NCBI GenBank assembly: GCA_949361645.1 | Contig: OX442423.1 | Coordinates: forward strand, 3,902,023 to 3,966,022 | DNA from: Spongilla lacustris | Taxonomy: Eukaryota; Porifera; Demospongiae; Spongillida; Spongillidae | Length of the DNA stretch: 64,000 nucleotides | Reading direction: 5' to 3' | Part shown: positions 1-10,974 of the stretch, piece after piece | How the letters are laid out: each line of letters begins with the position of its first letter | Position numbering within the stretch: position 1 is the first letter of the stretch | The notes under the pieces: generated by a model | The model's database searches: none | The model's input: only the letters and a program-made list of their open reading frames with translations | Told to the model about the DNA's origin: nothing | Made by a program: the position numbers and the translations under genes

Positions 1-112
1 GCTCTGTTGCCTGGACTATCTTCACCTTTCACTATGCCAAGTTTTATAAGAACTCCACAACGATGATACTTCTTCTCTGTATCAACTCCTATGGGCTTGC
101 ATGAATATTTGT
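1..112 (-). CDS. Possible exon of an unrecognised gene, cut by the window edge
   Basis: Read on the minus strand, an acceptor (AG at 114-113) is followed by an open frame running to the window edge without a stop. The peptide contains KPIGVDTEKKYHRCGVLIKL and has a normal, non-repetitive composition. It does not match the part of MRE11 expected downstream of the exons at 3424-6189, nor any family I recognise. It could be a real exon of a neighbouring minus-strand gene, an MRE11 exon in a diverged region, or a mobile-element relic. Confidence 0.25.
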
Positions 113-1245
113 CTTAGGTGGCATGCCATAATGCCATGCATCTCAACGTCTATTCACTCATACATGTGTACATGTATCTATGGTGGCCTGGGAGAGATAC
201 TAAGTAAGCAAGCGACATTGAAATCATGCAAGTAAAATCTGATTTGATACCATGGATCCAGGGCAATATGATGTGCTGTCAACCTTTGTCGCACACAGCT
301 CTACAGTGGTACCTTCCCTGAGTTCAGGTAGTCTTACATACTCTTATCCTTTCAAGAATGCACAAGGCAGTTGCACATGCAAAAGGATCCCTCTTTACTG
401 CATACATATTTTCAATACTAACTACATGTATGTGCACATGTACATGTACAGATCAATGAGACAATTAATTAGTTTCTTGCAACTACACATGCATGGCAGC
501 CAAACTTCCAAGTCTTCAAGTTCTTCTCACTTGTCATCCTCACCATTGGCAGTGTTCTCTTCTGATCTCTACCAGAACATGCAGAAGGTTCTTTATCAAC
601 CAAGCCATTCTTTATCAACCAAGCCACTCATTTGCTAAAGTACTCTTAATATAAATTTCTTCATTTGCCACTTGATTTATGCCTCTATATAATGGTAGAC
701 TGAGCGATCGCTGATATACAGTCCTTACATCTTCCCTGGTACAGCATGGACATTGTTATTGCGAAATCAGTTCACATGACTGAACACCCAATTTTCGAAA
801 TTGATATCTCATAAATCCCAGAAATATACACTTATTCAGACAGTCCAATCAGTTTTGAGCAGTGACCACAAAAAAAAAAAAAAACACAGAAGCACTTTTT
901 CATCTGCTGACATTCCACCCTAGAGCAACCAGATCTAGGACTTTTGTCCTAGATTTATGCCCTGAGATTAACATCAAACATTAGAATTGTATGTAAGCAA
1001 CATAACATGCCGGACAGCCTCCGAGTAAATGATCCCTTTTTTGATTTTCGGAAGTATAAAATAACTCTATGAACTGGTTCTTACTAAGTTGAAAATCTAA
1101 CTGCCCATGAAGTCATATACAGCACTGAATTTCAATGCAATCATTGCCCTTCTTTTGCTTCTCATGGGAAACCATCATGATGGGCAGTCAGATTTCCACA
1201 ACTTGTAAAGACACAAAATATGACCTTTTGTGCAGCTGTGTACAT

Positions 1246-1300
1246 AGAGTATATGTGAGTCATGAAATACCACAGATGTGCCCTCTCTATGCCCATAGAA
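1246..1300. repeat. 55-bp dispersed repeat, copy 1 (copy 2 at 5591-5645)
   Basis: The segment containing GAGTCATGAAATACCACAGA recurs at 5591-5645 in direct orientation with only a few substitutions. Both copies lie in non-coding DNA at the MRE11 locus, about 4.3 kb apart. It is probably an old repeat fragment; a duplicated regulatory element cannot be excluded. Confidence 0.6.
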
Positions 1301-2104
1301 TGAGCAGTCTTAAATGATTTGGGTGAGTCACTCATTGACAGCAGATAAGTTTGTATGAAGTTCCCTGAAGTCAAGGTAAAGAAAATTGAAAGAAGCAAAC
1401 AAAAGGAAGTATTAACTAGAAGAAAAGTTGAAATCACCCTGTCTGAAGATCTGGTGTTACCATGACCGTCAATGGATAATGACTGTTGCCATGATCCCTT
1501 TTGTACCTTTGGAAGTATCAAATTTTTTATAAGTGCCCAATAGTGTGGGAAGGAAGAAAAACACGTACCTAGTTTTTCACTGCTGCTGAACATCTTCTGC
1601 CAGAAGCAACTACACAACACTATTAAATCAGTATAAGGACTGGAATTAAAATTTATTTATGCATTTAGATACATGTGTATATAAACGAAGTACCACTTTC
1701 CATGGAAACTGTCCCATATATATGTATGTATATACATGTATGTTGCAGTTGTTAGGAAAATATTAGTGATCCAATCAGATTATTATAAGCAATTTTATCA
1801 AAACCCTCATAAATCAACATATTCAAAGCCTGTTAAAGTCATTCAAGCTTAAGGTTAGAGCTGAGTAATTGTTTATAAGTATCTCAAAATATCATGAATA
1901 TGCAGTGGAGCATCATTGATAAACTTCAATACTTCAATACTGAGTACATTTAAGGTTGTAATTTACTTTAACCATAATAAGGTTCAAGATGTATTTAAAT
2001 GTGTAATTAGTCCATTATTGCATGTATATGAAATAAGAACCACCATTTGCTCCATGCTTTGTAATCTTGGTGCTTTGATTTGTTATTTTGGTATTATATT
2101 GCAG

Positions 2105-2274
2105 CTTATAAATATCTCAATCAATTAAAAAGTTGCGGTACAGTATTAAAATTAAAACTACTTTCTAAACGCAATTCCGGGACACCTGGCATAAAAATTG
2201 ATAAGTGGTCAGAAGATCCTCTAAAACTTGAAAGAAGCCTACACCTAAGGCAAGTGTGTGACACTAAGAAATAA
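2105..2274 (+). CDS. Possible terminal exon, unrecognised, antisense to MRE11
   Basis: A polypyrimidine-poor but plausible acceptor (ATTATATTGCAG, ending at 2104) opens onto a Lys/Leu-rich frame that includes GTPGIKIDKWSEDPLKLERS and stops at 2272-2274 (TAA). Its composition is more protein-like than the surrounding AT-rich DNA. I found no upstream plus-strand exon and do not recognise the peptide. It may be a relic coding segment or chance. Confidence 0.2.
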
Positions 2275-2824
2275 CCGCCTTCAGTGTAACTTGCAGTGGA
2301 TGAATGCTCCTCAAGTTTATTTTGTAGCATCAATACTTCCTGTTTGCACAGCAGGAACCAGGGCCAGATTACTGCTGTGCAATCATGTGCCCATATAAAG
2401 AGAAACTGTACCATAGCAGACTATCCATTTTTGACCTGTCTACACACACTTGGTACAAGAGTCGAACAAGCCATTTGTCCATCAGCATGGAGGTGGTTTC
2501 CACATAAGCTTCCATCCATCTACAGCAAAGATTCATAACCATACATGTATATGCAAGCAACAAAACTCCTTAAATTCACCCTTTGGTTGGCAAATATTCT
2601 TTATGATCACAATGGCTCACATTCATGTATACAAACAAGAGATATGTACACTGCCACTACGTGAGGCATATTATTTCTGTCTTATTACGATAACGTCAGC
2701 CACTTAAATAATGTACAATAAAGAGCTGTACTACATGTATAAAGTGATGCAAAAGTGTGAGACCCTTTAGCACAATATAGTTACAAGGCAACCTACAGCT
2801 GCACACATATATATATATATATAT

Positions 2825-3375
2825 GGGACAGTTCACGAGAAAATGGCCCTTCGCAGATATATATAAAAATGCTTCTCATTTGAATCGCTATATCTTCCGA
2901 ATGGTAAATGCTATCAACTTCCTATTTTCAATACTTCATACTAAACAATTTCTCTATGGTAAAATACATTTTGGGGTCTTGCAATTGATCCGTGCCAGTA
3001 TTGCGATGTTTGATACCCCACCAGATTCAAACCCGCCATAACTTTCGGTAGGAGTAATCAAATCACTCCAAATTCCGTTTATAGGGATACCTATCGATTT
3101 GTATTGTTCGTTAATTTTTATGCCATCCGTCACGGAGATACAGTTGAACAAAGTACGTCCACTTTTTCCCGCTCGATTCGCGCCAGTGATTTGAGTATCA
3201 AACATTGCAATACTGGCAAGGAGCAAGTGCAAGACTCCAAACTGTATTTTACCATAGAGAAGTGGTGTAGTATAACGTGTTGAAGTTGATAGCTTTACCA
3301 TTCGGAAGATATAGCGATTCAAACGAGAAGCATTTTATATACATATGCGAAGGGCCATTTTTTGTGAACTGTCCC
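2825..3375. mobile_element. Foldback DNA element with long terminal inverted repeats
   Basis: The left end GGGACAGTTCACGAGAAAA and the right end (reverse complement GGGACAGTTCACAAAAAAT) begin two inverted arms of roughly 200 bp. Shared blocks include ATGGCCCTTCGCA, CGCTATATCTTCCGAATGGT and TTTGATACTC/CCCC. The arms surround a unique middle near 3030-3180. The flanks are ATAT on both sides, compatible with a TA-type target duplication but ambiguous inside a TA microsatellite. There is no transposase frame, so it is non-autonomous. It sits in the MRE11 intron downstream of exon 4. Confidence 0.8.
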
Positions 3376-3423
3376 ATATACATATATATATCAAGTGTAG
3401 GTCTATTATACACATGTACTTAC

Positions 3424-6189
3424 CCCCGCAGGATCATCATGGTTCCCATGGATAGAAAATACTGGAATGGCTACATTGTAGTTAGGATCTTCGTAGTTCA
3501 CAACAGGAAACCTGCATACATAAAACACAGGAAGAAACAAGAGTCCCATCACAATGAATTAATAACACTTAAAAGTCTAATGTCCTATATGTTATCCCAG
3601 GGGTATAGTTGCATACCAGGGTGTAAAGCAAAATAGGTTTTGCCGTTGGGCCACTTAAGGTATCTAGTTCCATTGAACAGTTAGACACATAGTACACAAG
3701 TCTTTTAGAATGGGCCAAGATAAGTGTTTTGGTACATGTACATGTAAAACAAGCCGTACTAGCGTACATTTAAACACGGGTGTACAATTGTATACCTGTG
3801 GGATGACATTCAAGATATTAGACATTAAGATAAAACACTCAAGAAGTCAACTACATGTATATGCATGCACAAATCCCATCATAACTCTTCTGCAATATAA
3901 TGCACCAGGTCTATGCTACACACACTGTGTAAAAAGGGTTGTTCTGTGACACTGTATAGAGAACATTATTTTCTCCATATGTAGTCTTATACTTTGTTAA
4001 CAACCCAATGACAGACTTAATATCAAGTGATTAGCCCTGCCCTTTTTGTGTCTGAAATTTTTTAACACATCATGTACTGTAATAAAACAAAACCCATTTC
4101 ATTCTTTTTTTTTTAACTTTGAAACAGGTTTCAACTTAATTAATTTCATAAACCGAGGTCAATAATAAAATCTGCAACATGCAAGGCCCAATATTTTATT
4201 TACAGGTAAGTTTAACAACAGAGAGTTAATTAATTCCTTACAGCATGTACACGCACAAGTAACCAAATAAAATTCTGAAGTGGTGTCTAAATATTGAAGC
4301 CAATAAATCAATAATGAAAAAGCTCTCAAATTAGGAGACATGTTAATAATAAAATTAAAAATCAATTCCAATACACAATGATTATAAAAATTTATATTTG
4401 AACACACACAACATATATGTATGCTCCAATCAGGTCCATTCCTTTGTAATACCCTAAGAGCCAAAAAAAAAAAAAGAAGCGTTTGTGAAATTTTTTGGAT
4501 ACAGGATTCAATGACAGTGCAAAAAGCTTGGACAGAAAACCAAAAAATAACGAGTTCAAGTTAAAACTATGTCTTCATCCGAATAGGTACACATGTAAGA
4601 AGAATATAGACGATGAGTGGTGTAAAAAGTAAGGCACTGATAGCAAGAGACATGTAGGATAGTAAATTGAATGAGTACATGTAAGTCATTTAGCACATGA
4701 ATGGCTTTGTCACCCCACTATCCTATTTAACCCCTTACTTTTAACACCATATTCAATTCCAAAAACAAATTGTACTATAATGCATTTGCCACTGTTCCAA
4801 GACTTTGTCCTTAGACCACACACATGCAAGGACTAGTAGCAGATTATCTCATTCCTCAATCTTCCACACTTTGCATTTGGGTTGACTTCCTGATTGAATT
4901 GCATGCAGATGTACAGTTGTAAATTGTTTATACATATACATGTACATGTCCATGTACATAACTCATATTCACAGTACTCTTTTGCACTTTAGATTCGATA
5001 CAAATACACAATGAACACGTACATTTTGAGAAGGGGAGCGCTCTAAACGTGAAGAACATTTTCCTTGTCACTTAACGTTTTTGCATCAATTTATGGTACT
5101 AATAATATTCGCTTTTCAACTATTAGGTACTGTCACAGCTACAGAAAAATAATCAATATCAAAAACCTACTTGGAATGCTTGAAGTTCACTGACTGGTCA
5201 CTTCTGATTTCGATGCGGCAAGGCCTACTCCCCATACAGTAGTGTCTCATAAGTTCCATAGTGTGATGAAGTGTGACACGAGAAGGCTTGTTTTCATGAA
5301 ACAGATCTCCTCCTTGCAAAATGAAGTCAACCTAATTAAAGAAAATCACCTTGTTAAGCAACCAAATTTAAGTACATGTATATGTAGTGAGAAGTGTACA
5401 TGACCATAATACATGTACGAAGGTGGCCACATTGCACATACATGTATTTCCCCACAGAGAGCTCCACATACATGTAGATTACAAACAGAATGTTGCATAT
5501 CAATATGCATGCACGGTGTACAAATAAAGCATTATCGTATAACTGCATTCTAAGAATTTATAAAGACTCAACACAATATAATTTACATGTAGAGTACATG
5601 TGAGTCATGAAATACCACAGATGTGCCCTCTGTATGCCTACAGAACAAGCTACAAGATACCAATACCAATTTTACACAGGAGGGGAAAAAAGTAAGACAT
5701 CTTGCTTCCAGCAATCAATGCACATGCAAAAGAAGTACATGTACAACATTTACATGTAACATATCCAACATTTAAAAATGGAATTGAGTACTGTACATAA
5801 CAAATTTATCTAGCATTCATTTATTGGTGAATGTATCCGGATCATTTAGCCTGTTCATCCATAATTGGTGCAGTGATATTAGACTACCATGCTTTCCATG
5901 CTACATATATTAGTACAAAAGCCCTGTGAGGAAGATTAAAAATGCAATCGGTGCATGCGATGTGATTGAAATATACTAGTATTCACAACCTCCTCAGCTT
6001 TCGCAATCTTGAGAATTTCCTCGAATGTCTCGAGGGAGTCGTTGCAACGAATTGGATCCTTTTCCATGTAACCTATATGATTGTCAGTTGCTACAGGGAG
6101 AGGAGAAATTCGCTTGTAAGCTGTCATGTTTAGTTATTGTTATTAGTATTACTATTACCTATCAAAATCTTCAGTGTGTCTTCCTCCAT
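3424..6189 (-). CDS. MRE11: MRE11 double-strand-break repair nuclease, exons 1-4 (5' part)
   Basis: MRE11 is the Mn-dependent nuclease of the MRE11-RAD50-NBS1 complex, which senses and resects DNA breaks in the nucleus. Coding exons on the minus strand are 6189-6159, 6090-5990, 5331-5171 and 3511-3424. Joined, they give 127 codons with consistent phases (0/1, 0, 2, 0). The start ATG at 6189 opens [18 protein letters not shown]. Phosphoesterase motifs are present: D13 and H15 (motif I), D53 in [12 protein letters not shown] (motif II), and N121-H122 in [11 protein letters not shown] (motif III). All introns have GT/AG borders; the exon 2 donor is GTTGTG. The visible part ends early in the phosphoesterase domain. 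The later catalytic histidines, capping domain and GAR region were not found between 1 and 3423, so the gene probably continues past the left edge. A truncated copy cannot be excluded. Confidence 0.9.
5591..5645. repeat. 55-bp dispersed repeat, copy 2
   Basis: Direct-orientation partner of 1246-1300, located in MRE11 intron 2 (between 5331 and 5990). The middle of the repeat, through CCACAGATGTGCCCTCT, is nearly unchanged between copies. Confidence 0.6.
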
Positions 6190-7260
6190 CCTAAGAAAGT
6201 TATATATTTAATTCTAAATAATACGCAACACGTCAATCATTTTAAAAATAATAAGCAGCGCAGCAGCTGATATGATCGTTATGACCATCATGCTGTCATC
6301 TGCAAGCGCGGCGGAGATGTTATTATTATTAACTATCTATGGGCAGCTCTTGATGTGTCTGTTACATCACCTGCACCGCTTTACCCACTGACCCTTTTTG
6401 AAGCTCGAGTGACAATTAATTAACTTGTGCTGCTGCTCAAACCACTGCGTTGCTATGAGGACTTGACATCACTGTTGTCTTGGGCAAGTTGGACAAGATC
6501 TTGAGCAGGAATCTTGTCCAAGAACTATTGACATCACTGTTGTCTAGCACAAGTTATCTTCTAACTTACAACCTGTCACACTCAACTTAACTTTGTGCTG
6601 GTCATTGGAGAGGAACAAAGATATATACATGAAAAAGGGTTAGGTACCCAACATATCCTTTGGGTGTTGAATCTTTTGGTGTTTGGGGCACAGGTCAGAC
6701 CAGCCAGTCTCATCAGTTTCCTGCTAGCTATACCAAAAGCTAGCCATCGCATTGCAAACGAACAATGCCTGTGCAATGGTTGCAAGGCAGCCTTTTGTTT
6801 AGTTGTTTATGGTTAAATGTGCATGGATTCATATATAATATTATAATGTTGTATTATATTATAGCAACAGCAATACAAGCATACACAGAAAACACAGCGG
6901 CAGTATTATTCATATCATTAGACTAAACACCCAGGAGAGTTCTGCATGTACAGCATGTAGGCCTACAGTTCAACTCTAAACCTGCACTACACGTATAATA
7001 ATAAATTTTTAAAATTTGTGTCAAAATGATCATGCAGACAACAATGCCTCTGGCAGCAACTGTTACTTGCCATTCAAAAGCAACATCAATTGTTGGACGC
7101 GCTAGTGTATAATTCATGTTATATGCTTGTTTGTCTGTACTGTCTCTTTTACTCCAAAAGCACATATAAATAATGATAATAATAATAAGCTGTGTATAAA
7201 TTACTATATAAATAGCCATGCTAGGCTAGTTTTATAGTCTTACAAGTATTATTGCGCAGA
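6190..7260. promoter_or_regulatory. Upstream region of MRE11, no gene seen
   Basis: The DNA upstream of the MRE11 start codon should hold its promoter. No TATA box is evident at a normal distance. The segment 6470-6560 repeats GACATCACTGTTGTCT at about 70 bp spacing around CAAGATCTTG-like words also seen in the element at 44930-45157. No convincing coding frame was found. Confidence 0.3.
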
Positions 7261-7289
7261 ACACAACCAGCAGATTGTTACCAATTTGG

Positions 7290-7551
7290 ATTGTGGCACC
7301 TCAGCTGCCTTTGACATTGCATCCCCACTTCATTCACTGAATATGTTGGAGCTGGCATGTTACTATGCAGTGTGCTGAGTTGGGCTGTATACCACTGGCA
7401 GTGGAGAGCTATGGGGCCTGGGGACCAGAGGCATTGAGGGCCTTCTTAGCCATATATGGTAAAACACCTAAGCCCAAGGTAATAACAGAGCAATATGGCC
7501 GCCTTAGCTTGTTATTGGTTAGGTGAATGCTCAATCAATCCTGGTCCGCTC
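7290..7551 (+). pseudogene. LINE ORF2 C-terminal domain fragment (decayed)
   Basis: Plus-strand frames read GTSAAFDI, then CAELG-CIPLAVESYGAWGPEA, then EQYGRLSLLLVR, ending in a stop. This order matches the conserved C-terminal domain of a non-LTR retrotransposon polyprotein and is repeated at 7842-8185, 8500-8686 and 8900-9330. The start is frameshifted relative to the rest. It carries no reverse transcriptase part, so it is a truncated dead copy. Confidence 0.7.
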
Positions 7552-7841
7552 CACCCCAACAAGAAAATGAACTGTACGGGTACTTGTTTGTTTTTTTGTG
7601 CACATTTCTGTCTGTTGTTTACGATATAAGTAATATGCAGTGTGTAGGTATTTCACATTATATATATATATTGATGATTTTATAAATATATGTAATGTGT
7701 ATTGTGAATATCTCAAACTAGGTAACAACACTTATGGTTAAACATAAACCTTGAAAAAAAAAATAGATCTTTATATTCATAAAATAACAATCATAATACA
7801 CAAAACTTACGCTAAAGAGTTCGATATGCACACTGTAACGT

Positions 7842-8185
7842 CTATTTTGGTCTTAGACCCCTGGTTGACACACTGTGGCTTGCAGCAAGTAGAGAGGCTA
7901 AGCGGGAAAATGTCTCTTGGGCCTCCACCCCCCAATTCCCAAAGGCTTCTACAGCCAATGGAACACAGGTCCACCCCAGCTCAAAGCACTTAGGGTCGTT
8001 AGCAACATGTTTGCGGGACTCTGCGGCTACTGCAGCTACTCCAGCTGTTGAACAAGACTCATCAAGAACAGCAGGATTAAGTGGGGATGTCACTGTTATA
8101 TCCAAAGCTGCAGGCAAACCCTTTTCCCATCTTGCTACCAGGACATCTGCTGGACGTGAGCGGCTATTATCATGTGTAAGGCCAT
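7842..8185 (-). pseudogene. LINE ORF2 C-terminal nuclease-like domain, best preserved copy
   Basis: The minus-strand frame reads through DNSRSRPADVLVARWEKG, then AALDITVTSPLNPAV, then NDPKCFELGWTCVPLAVEAF and GNWGVEAQETFSRLASLLA. The RPAD and LDxTV acidic residues followed by a distal E/K-rich stretch resemble a PD-(D/E)XK-type nuclease core; that assignment is inference. The copy lies opposite in strand to its neighbours on both sides and has no upstream reverse transcriptase, so it is a fragment. Confidence 0.72.
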
Positions 8186-8499
8186 AGCCCGCCTATTATT
8201 ATTATTTATTTATTTATTTTTTTGCTGTATATTAATTTATCTTTAACATTCGCCATCATCATAGCCACAAATTTATGTCTCCGAGGTTCCCATGTAAAAT
8301 GGAGGAGTGCACTCTTAAACACCATGATGATTATTATTATTATCAGTACACTAAATAATCAACATAACTACTTATTAACTAGATACATCAATACAACCTT
8401 GCTATATGTTCAAGCTAAAGTTCACACACCAAGACCCCTAACTAGGATGGCTAGAGCAATGGACCTTGTCAAGGTGAGGTTCATCTTGCTGTATTGCTG

Positions 8500-8686
8500 T
8501 ATAGGTCCAAAGTGTGAGGAACTTGGATGGATCTGTGTGCCCTTAGCAGTGGAAGCCTATGGTGCATGGGGCATAGAAGCACAACGGACCATCTCACGTT
8601 TGGCCCGCAGGCTCTGCATCAAAACAAACCAAACGATGTCCAGAGTTATTTCAAATCTATATGGTCGTCTGAACATGTCCCAGTAG
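8500..8686 (+). pseudogene. LINE ORF2 C-terminal domain fragment
   Basis: The frame contains PKCEELGWICVPLAVEAYG, AWGIEAQRTISRLA and NLYGRLNMSQ before a TAG, the same domain as at 7842-8185. The N-terminal PAD/DxTV segment is missing. Nearby upstream DNA at about 8265-8310 encodes CLRGSHVKWRS, which resembles the extreme C-terminus of related LINE proteins, suggesting several overlapping insertions. Confidence 0.65.
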
Positions 8687-8899
8687 AAGTGCATTGTAGA
8701 TTTAGATGTGTGGTGTATACATGTATAACGGACATGAAAATTATTAATATAGGTCATGGATTATTATTACAATTATAATTTTTATTTATTTATTTATTTT
8801 TATTTATTTTTAGTTATTGTTATACAAGATACACTTTAGGACATACAAAATACATGCAAAAGAGAAGGTGATGTAACAACCAGGCACAACACTCTTCAC

Positions 8900-9330
8900 A
8901 ATATGGCGTACAACACCTTACAGCGAGCTGGTTTGTCTGCACACCTAGAAGTTGGCTGTGGATGGGGACAAGATCATTCCAGAACACGTCCAGCTGACAT
9001 TCTAGTTACCAATTGGGATTGTGGCACCTCAGCTGCCTTTGACATTATTGTTGCATCCCCACCTAATTCACTTTAAATGTTGGAAGCTTGGCATGCACCA
9101 GTGTGCTGAGTTGGGCTGGCAATGTATACCACTAGCAGTGGAAAACTATGGAGCCTGGGGACCAGAGGCACTGAGGGCCCTTTCACACATTTAGCTATTT
9201 GTGATAACACCCCCAAATCAAAAGTGGTAGCACAGTTATATGGCTGCCTTAGTTTGACATTGATTAGAGCCAACATGCGATCAATCCTGGTCCACTTCTA
9301 TCCCCAAACACTCCAACAAGAATCTGAACT
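8900..9330 (+). pseudogene. LINE ORF2 C-terminal domain fragment, frameshifted
   Basis: The plus strand encodes LQRAGLSAHLEVGCGWG, TRPADILVTNWDCG, TSAAFDIIVASPPNSL and a stop. In shifted frames it continues with the CAELGW-PLAVENYGAWGPEA block and QLYGCLSLTLIRANMRSILV. It is close to the copy at 7290-7551 (shared VTN-DCGTSAAFDI words), so both derive from one subfamily. Confidence 0.68.
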
Positions 9331-9464
9331 GTATTTGTGTCTGCATGCTGTGTATCTCCCAATAATTATACATCATAACTTTTTATTATTTCTAGTTAGC
9401 TTTTAACACATTTATTGTACATAGCAACAAATCACAAATAGATGTAAGTTACACAAAAAAAGTC

Positions 9465-9670
9465 CTCCATCTGCTCTGAACCCAAAAGAACCCATAACAG
9501 ATGCAGCATTCCCACGTTTTACAGCTACTGAGAGCCTTTGAAGGAGGAAGGGGTATGCAGAAGCCTATTTAAGACGATGACCAAGATCTTTTACAAATGA
9601 GTCTCTGTGCCAAACACACCAGAAGACTCTATGACTACAGGAGTGAAGATATGGCCAGGGCCCTGATGGA
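9465..9670 (-). pseudogene. Second-type LINE C-terminal fragment
   Basis: Minus-strand frames read GPGHIFTPVVIESSGVFGTE, FVKDLGHRLK, a stop, then QRLSVAVKRGNAASVMGSFG. The F-x-P-V-V-x-E...G...G pattern followed by an R-x-S-x-AV-x-RGNAASVMG end is typical of the C-terminus of another animal LINE group. The in-frame stop shows it is dead. Confidence 0.5.
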
Positions 9671-9959
9671 CATATGTTTTTGATCTACAATAAACACAGC
9701 ATAATATAACAACACATAAACAAGCTACATTAAGATACACAAATGTATATACACAAATCAACAATATTCCTATCACCTATCTCACACCAGTACAGTACCA
9801 ACAACAAATGACACTTAACATTCGAATGTCCAGATACTGTCCGCATCTGGCTGGTATAGCCCCTTGCATTTCATATGACCAGGGTGATGTTTAATTGGCC
9901 TTCCATAAATGTCATTTAGTCATTTAGGTCCTAGATTATGTTAGTTACAATGTACATCA

Positions 9960-10280
9960 GGCTGATGTGTTGGTGCATAACTGGTCTCACTCACGTTCAG
10001 CAGCATTTGACCTGAAAGTCATTAATCCACTCTTTATTGGGAGTGAACATGACCTCACATTATATTGCAGAGCTGGGAGAGCAGGACAAACACCCCCCCA
10101 AAAAATGACATTCCCTGTACAGAGAGAGGTTGGGTATGTGTGGAGGTATTTGGTGGCTGGGGAAAATACAAGAAGCTTTCTCAAGGGTTTCCATCGGGAC
10201 TAGTCCTTGAGGTAGTAGCCTCAATATATTGCCACCTGGGCATTACACTGATGTGCCAGAATGGTAGGGCTTTGTTTTGA
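9960..10280 (+). pseudogene. LINE C-terminal domain fragment (plus copy of an inverted pair)
   Basis: Plus-strand frames contain ADVLVHNWSHSRSAAFDL, then ERGWVCVEVFGGWGKYKKLS and VASIYCHLGITLMCQNGRAL. This is the subfamily that also occurs at 12138-12365 (VCVPLVVEVFGGWG, IYCHLGIILMRQNARALL). It is frameshifted in the middle. The ADVLVHNWS segment recurs in opposite orientation at about 10300-10345, giving a head-to-head arrangement. Confidence 0.6.
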
Positions 10281-10289
10281 CAAGTGAAG

Positions 10290-10655
10290 TAGATGCTGCT
10301 GAAAGTGAGAAAGACCAGTTATGCACCAACACATCAGCCGGACATGATCTGTCCACTTCCAAGTTCAGGAGCAAGACAATCACTATGGAAGTAGTCATGA
10401 ATGCGGTTGCACCTTGTGACTACATGTATGTCACCACCTGAATGACATATCGGGGCATGGTGTACATGAATGTCCATGCTTTGGGAGCAGTGTGGGGAGG
10501 CATCTGCATCTGTAAAGTGGAAGCCCGAGCCACAATTTCACTAAAGGCTTGGACTTCATTGGGTACCAGGGTTGTCCCCTCAGCCAAGGATGTGCTTGGG
10601 GAGCAGAGATGGCTAGTAGTCTGGCCTTGACTACTGTGGATGCTCCATCAAGCAA
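10290..10655 (-). pseudogene. LINE polyprotein fragment downstream of the RT relic
   Basis: Minus-strand frames read KARLLAISAPQAHPWLRG, PLVKLWLGLPLY, then a zinc-finger-like CPD/HHAP remnant and finally CPADVLVHNWSFSLSAA. In related LINEs this order (SAPHA block, W-L-G block, C/H finger, PADVLV) links the reverse transcriptase to the C-terminal domain. It is therefore probably the continuation of the minus-strand RT relic at 10975-11910, broken by stops and shifts. Confidence 0.55.
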
Positions 10656-10974
10656 AGAAAGGAAGCCAGCTTTCTTGATGGATAGCTTGTGCTGACGATG
10701 GGAAGCATCTTTTGTACCTTCTACAGAGAGCTGCTCACAACTTGCTACCTTCTCATTGAACGCCTGATGGCATCACAGAGGTGCTGCATAGTCAGTTCTG
10801 ATGGGTGGATTGGTGTTAATGAGGCAGACAAGGAGGCAATGTAGGCTGCTAGTGAATGGGTGTTCAGTGAGCACAATCCTAGCCCTCCATACTTGAGGCC
10901 AAGTTGGGCTTGATTGCAAGCTCATGGGGTTAGCTCAATCTCCAGTGAGCAGTAAGCAGCGATGCACATCATCA

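Larger units (their letters stand above)
113..2824. other. MRE11 intron or 3' flank with no assignable exon
   Basis: No frame in this stretch matches the remaining MRE11 phosphoesterase or capping domains. It holds many TACATGTA words, an A-run near 870 and AT-rich DNA. Minus-strand frames near 2440-2530 and 250-350 have brief coding-like composition with possible splice sites, but no family match, so they are not called. Confidence 0.4.

Noticed and set aside
252..638. 128-codon plus-strand frame near the left end
   Set aside because: Low-complexity Ser-rich and TACATG-derived residues, no similarity recognised and no splice context.
1162..1620. 152-codon minus-strand frame in the MRE11 region
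   Set aside because: Does not match MRE11; composition is typical of AT-rich non-coding DNA.
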